Assembly (NCBI RefSeq): GCF_011752935.1
Contig: NZ_VWWO01000005.1
Location: 1-11,177, forward strand
Direction of reading: 5' to 3'
Source: Chitinophaga sp. Cy-1792
Lineage (GTDB): Bacteria; Bacteroidota; Bacteroidia; Chitinophagales; Chitinophagaceae
Length of the DNA stretch: 11,177 nucleotides
In this document: in pieces, positions 8,488 to 11,177 of the stretch
Numbering within the stretch: the first letter of the stretch is position 1
Layout of the letters: every line of letters begins with the position of its first letter
Made by a program: the position numbers and the translations under genes
Notes under the pieces: model-generated
Databases searched by the model: none
Told to the model about the DNA's origin: nothing
What the model saw: the letters and a program-made list of their open reading frames with translations, nothing else

Positions 8488-9462
8488 ATGGAACATACGA
8501 TCATCATGGAATCTTTTTCTGCCGAAGGGCAAACTGTTAACATCATCCGCCCGGAAGGTATCGTTAATCTCGAACTCGATGCACTGCTGGCACACCTTTC
8601 CGCCAACAGGGAAGAGATCGGCCAACAGTTGCTGAAAACCGGCGCCATCCTGTTCAGGAACTTCAACGTCAATAATCGCGATGGCCTGCTGAAAGTGAAG
8701 GAGATATTTGCCGGCAACGTAGCCTTCGACTACGTGGATGGCAACTCTCCACGTACCAAATTATCCAATGATGTATATACGTCTACCGAATATCCAAAAG
8801 AGCTGAGTATCTCTCTTCATAATGAATTATCCTATTCCAGCAAATGGCCGGGCACCATCTTCTTTTACTGTCATACGCCCGCGGAAGAAGGTGGGGAAAC
8901 ACCAATCGTAGACTGCCGCAAAATTCTGGAAGTGCTGGACCCCGGCATTGTAGAGCGATTTGAAAAATATGGCGTGAGATATACCCGCTACCTCAGTGGT
9001 GCAGCGGGTGTTGGCAAAACCTGGATGGATACTTTTGAAACATCCGACAAGTCCGTAGTTGAAAAATATTGTGACGAGAGTAACATCTCCTATACCTGGG
9101 ATGGTAATAATCTTTGTTTGAGCCAGCAGGGATTAGGGGTGGCCCAACATCCGGTAACCGGCGAAAAAGTATGGTTCAACCAGGCTAACCAGTTCCATCC
9201 TTCCGGTCTTCCTGATGAGATCTACCGTGGCTTGAAACTGATCCATTCCCGTAACAAACATAAGTTTCCCCAATACGCCTATTATGGCAATGGAGAGGAG
9301 ATCGCAGAGGCCGACCTGAAGCAGATCACCGACCTCCATTTTAAATGCGCCATTAAATTCCCGTGGCAGAAAAACGATGTGCTGATGCTGGATAATATGT
9401 TGATGGCGCATGGCAGGATGCCCTTCAAAGGAGAAAGAAAAGTATATGTAAGCATGTGTTAA
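8488..9462 (+). CDS. TauD/SyrP-like Fe(II)/2-oxoglutarate dioxygenase, probable Asp beta-hydroxylase
   Basis: A 324-residue non-haem iron dioxygenase, a normal length for the TauD/TfdA superfamily. Visible iron ligands: His111 and Glu113 in SLHNELSYS, and distal His308 in LMAHGR; Arg317 in the following KGER is the likely 2-oxoglutarate carboxylate anchor. Other family marks are TGAILFRNFN (51-60), FFYCHTPAEEGGETPIVDCR (125-144) and WFNQ (229-232). The HxE form, the HNE-SYS context and WFNQ resemble SyrP, AsnO and clavaminate-synthase-type enzymes more than taurine dioxygenase (HxD). SyrP hydroxylates carrier-bound Asp during syringomycin synthesis. This gene follows an Asp-predicted module by 31 bases, so beta-hydroxylation of Asp on carrier 3 is the natural inference. 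The ATG at 8488 fits the gap; Met7 (8506) is an alternative start. There is no signal peptide, so it acts in the cytoplasm. Family certain, Asp as substrate likely, stereochemistry unknown. Confidence 0.93.
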   Translation: MEHTIIMESFSAEGQTVNIIRPEGIVNLELDALLAHLSANREEIGQQLLKTGAILFRNFNVNNRDGLLKVKEIFAGNVAFDYVDGNSPRTKLSNDVYTSTEYPKELSISLHNELSYSSKWPGTIFFYCHTPAEEGGETPIVDCRKILEVLDPGIVERFEKYGVRYTRYLSGAAGVGKTWMDTFETSDKSVVEKYCDESNISYTWDGNNLCLSQQGLGVAQHPVTGEKVWFNQANQFHPSGLPDEIYRGLKLIHSRNKHKFPQYAYYGNGEEIAEADLKQITDLHFKCAIKFPWQKNDVLMLDNMLMAHGRMPFKGERKVYVSMC

Positions 9463-9478
9463 CCGCTATTAAAAAATT
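9463..9478 (+). promoter_or_regulatory. A-rich SD-free leader before second NRPS
   Basis: Only 16 bases separate the hydroxylase stop from the next ATG. The sequence CTATTAAAAAATT directly precedes the start at 9479. Bacteroidota genes usually lack Shine-Dalgarno sites and prefer A-rich bases just upstream of the start, and this matches. It supports the chosen start and translation from the same transcript as the upstream genes. There is no room for an independent promoter. Confidence 0.45.
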
Positions 9479-9643
9479 ATGAAAGACGTTAAAACTATTA
9501 TCCGCGATTTGAGAGCAGCCAACGTACGATTGTCTTTTTCGGGAGAAGAGCTGGCTATCGAGCCGCATGATGCGCTATTGAGCGAGGATTTACTGCAAAA
9601 GATCCACCTGCACAAAGACAGTCTGATCGCCTGGTTCCGCAAG
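9479..9643 (+). other. TubC-type N-terminal docking domain
   Basis: Residues 1-55 read IIRDLRAANVRLSFSG, then EELAIEPHDALLSEDLLQ, then KIHLHKDSLIAWFRKN. This is the TubC_N pattern: helix with L-R-A-x-x-V-R-L, a beta-hairpin, an L-x-x-D/E-L-L-x-x-I helix, and a last helix with H-K-x-x-L-I/L-x-W/L. The family mediates protein-protein handover in NRPS and hybrid lines by binding the C-terminal tail of the upstream synthetase. The likely partner here is the tail of the first NRPS. Confidence 0.85.
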
Positions 9644-11177
9644 AACCAGCAAAAATCGTTTACCAATATTCCGGCAGTTGCGTCGCAGGAGAGTTATGTA
9701 CTCTCTTCTTCGCAACGCCGTTTGTGGCTGTTGAGCCAACTGGAAGACAGCAATGTCGCCTATAACATTCCGCGTGTCTATCTTTTTGAAGGCCTGTTGG
9801 ATACCGCTGCAGTGGCCGCCGCGTTCCATTCACTTATCTCCCGGCATGAAAGTTTGCGTACAGTGTTTCGTGACGATGAGACCGGGGAGATCAGGCAGTG
9901 GGTGCTGCCGCCGGAAGATAGCGGCTTTCAGCTTCACATCACAGACCTGAGCGGGGAGCATACCAGCGCCGCACTGCATGCGTTGGTAAGAGCGCAGGTA
10001 GCTGCGCCGTTTGATCTGGCGCATGGCCCGCTGCTGCGGGCGGCTGTGATCCGGACGGCCCCCGATAAATGGGTGTTTGCCTATGTGATGCATCATATCA
10101 TCAGCGACGGCTGGTCGATGGGAATCCTGCTCCGTGAGCTGTTACAGTTCTATGAAATGCATACCGGCACTACTACTTTTCAGCCGGCGCCACTGCGCAT
10201 CCACTATAAGGATTATGCTGCCTGGCAACAGGAACAGCTGGGTAGTCAGCCCGGACAAGCACACCAGGCTTACTGGCTGCAACAATTTGAAGGCGAGCTG
10301 CCAGTGCTGGAATTACCCGGCGATCGTCCACGCCCGGCCATCAAAACGTATAACGGCGCGCTGGCCAGCAGGATCATGGATGCCTCGCTGGGCGCGGGTA
10401 TCAAGACACTCGGCTGGGAACAGGGCGCTACCTTTTTTATGAGCCTGCTTGCCGCCGTAAATGCTTTGCTATACTATCACACCGGACAAACAGACATCGT
10501 GATCGGCAGCCCTGTTGCCGGCAGGGATCATAAAGACCTGGAAGACCAGATCGGTGCTTATATCAACACCTTGCCACTCCGGATGCGTTTCAACCCCGAC
10601 TGGAACTTCGTACAGCTGCTGACCTACATAAAAGATACCACGCTTAAGGCTTTTGAGCACCAGGCATATCCGCTGGATGAGCTGGTGGGTGAGTTGCAAT
10701 TGCTGCGCGACAGAAGCCGTAACCCGCTTTTTGATGTGCTGTTGGCCGTAACAGAACGGGAGCGTGACACGTCAGGCGTAGAAGGCCCCGGCGGCCTGAA
10801 GATCCGCAGCTTTGAAGGCGAAGGCTATCTGCAATGCAAAGTTGATCTCTCCTTTAACCTGATAGAAACCGCTAACGGATCTTTTTATGCAGGGATAGAA
10901 TACAATACAGATATTTACCAGGAGGAGACCATCCAGCGGCTGCTGGCCCATATGGAAGAACTCCTGCGGTCTGTTATCCAGGCGCCTCTGGTGCCGCTGA
11001 ACCAACTGAACATCCTTACCGCAAAAGAAAAAGAGCAGCTGTTAACTGCGTTCAATGATATCCCGCTGAACTATACGGAGCGCACCGATGTGCTGACCTC
11101 TTTCAAAAAGCAGGTAGCACAACATCCGGACCATATCGCTGTAGTGTTTGAGCAATCGCAACTCACCTATGCTGCGC
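9479..11177 (+). CDS. Nonribosomal peptide synthetase, 3'-truncated by window: docking-C-(A)
   Basis: Second NRPS. The frame is open from ATG 9479 to the window end (566 full codons, no stop), so the gene continues outside. Residues 1-55 form a TubC-type N-terminal docking domain, 72-505 an LCL-type condensation domain, and from about 535 an adenylation domain starts (LTYAA is the beginning of the A1 core). The condensation domain should join the Asp or beta-hydroxy-Asp chain from the upstream carrier to the residue of its own module, whose identity lies beyond the window. The start is supported by the A-rich leader and because the docking domain begins within a few residues of this methionine. 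It lies 16 bases after the hydroxylase gene and probably shares its transcript. Function as an NRPS is certain; its partner is inferred from order and docking type. Confidence 0.95.
   Translation, partial: MKDVKTIIRDLRAANVRLSFSGEELAIEPHDALLSEDLLQKIHLHKDSLIAWFRKNQQKSFTNIPAVASQESYVLSSSQRRLWLLSQLEDSNVAYNIPRVYLFEGLLDTAAVAAAFHSLISRHESLRTVFRDDETGEIRQWVLPPEDSGFQLHITDLSGEHTSAALHALVRAQVAAPFDLAHGPLLRAAVIRTAPDKWVFAYVMHHIISDGWSMGILLRELLQFYEMHTGTTTFQPAPLRIHYKDYAAWQQEQLGSQPGQAHQAYWLQQFEGELPVLELPGDRPRPAIKTYNGALASRIMDASLGAGIKTLGWEQGATFFMSLLAAVNALLYYHTGQTDIVIGSPVAGRDHKDLEDQIGAYINTLPLRMRFNPDWNFVQLLTYIKDTTLKAFEHQAYPLDELVGELQLLRDRSRNPLFDVLLAVTERERDTSGVEGPGGLKIRSFEGEGYLQCKVDLSFNLIETANGSFYAGIEYNTDIYQEETIQRLLAHMEELLRSVIQAPLVPLNQLNILTAKEKEQLLTAFNDIPLNYTERTDVLTSFKKQVAQHPDHIAVVFEQSQLTYAA
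9692..10993 (+). other. Condensation domain, LCL-type (second NRPS)
   Basis: Cores by residue of this protein: LSSSQRRLWLLS (75-86), RHESLRTVF (122-130), HHIISDGWS (205-213) with catalytic His206 and Asp210, YKDYAAWQ (243-250), IGAYINTLPLRMR (358-370), HQAYPLDELV (394-403) and RDRSRNPLFDV (410-420). These are LCL motifs, in line with an L-configured donor from the Asp module, which has no epimerase. The intact HHxxxDG argues that this is a working condensation domain and not a catalytically dead interface domain for the hydroxylase. Confidence 0.94.
11081..11177 (+). other. Adenylation domain, first residues only
   Basis: After the condensation domain and linker (NILTAKEKEQLLTAFND), the protein continues with DVLTSFKKQVAQHPDHIAVV and LTYAA, the normal entry of an NRPS adenylation domain up to the start of the A1 core. 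No substrate pocket residues are in the window, so specificity cannot be predicted. Confidence 0.88.

Noticed and set aside
8488..9462. Housekeeping taurine or alkylsulfonate dioxygenase (TauD)
   Set aside because: HxE instead of HxD, the HNELSYS and WFNQ contexts, and its position between two NRPS genes favour a tailoring enzyme of the SyrP type.
9692..10993. Condensation domain of the second NRPS as a hydroxylase interface domain
   Set aside because: HHIISDGWS and all other LCL cores are intact and an adenylation domain follows normally, as expected for a working extension module.

Overview
The window is an interior slice of a nonribosomal peptide synthetase (NRPS) cluster, coding almost end to end on the + strand. 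It holds three tightly spaced genes that look like one operon. The organism is probably a Bacteroidota member, with Chitinophaga or a relative as the best guess. The reasons are the lack of Shine-Dalgarno sequences, an A-rich leader before the third gene, a GC content that looks close to 50%, and megasynthase sequence style. No phylogenetic marker gene is present, so this is inference.

Layout. (1) Positions 1-8456 hold the 3' part of a large NRPS that starts upstream of the window. Its order is [A, C-terminal part]-T-E, then C-A-T, then C-A-T, then stop, with no thioesterase. (2) Positions 8488-9462 hold a stand-alone 324-residue non-haem Fe(II)/2-oxoglutarate dioxygenase of the TauD/SyrP type. 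(3) Positions 9479-11177 hold the 5' part of a second NRPS, open to the window edge. It starts with a TubC-type docking domain, followed by a condensation domain and the first residues of an adenylation domain. The two gaps are only 31 and 16 bases.

How the genes work together. The first visible module ends in an intact epimerase, its carrier has the GGDSI form typical of E-domain partners, and the next condensation domain has DCL-type motifs, so that residue should leave as D. Only the tail of its pocket code is visible (E, V, G, K), which is compatible with Asn but not decisive. The second module has a complete pocket, read by eye as D-S-A-L-I-A-E-V-W-K, that I cannot assign. The third module reads D-L-T-K-I-G-H-V-G-K, very close to the known Asp code (DLTKVGHIGK). 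The next gene is a SyrP-like hydroxylase, a family known to beta-hydroxylate carrier-bound Asp. The most economical reading is a peptide segment D-aa1 (Asn?) - L-aa2 (unknown) - L-(beta-hydroxy)Asp - aa4, with the chain passed from the bare carrier at the end of gene 1 to the docking domain of gene 3. Beta-hydroxyaspartate is a metal-binding residue in some siderophores and lipopeptides, so a chelating or lipodepsipeptide product is plausible but not shown here.

I saw no RNA genes, mobile elements, CRISPR arrays or clear terminators. No stretch above 300 bases lacks a gene.
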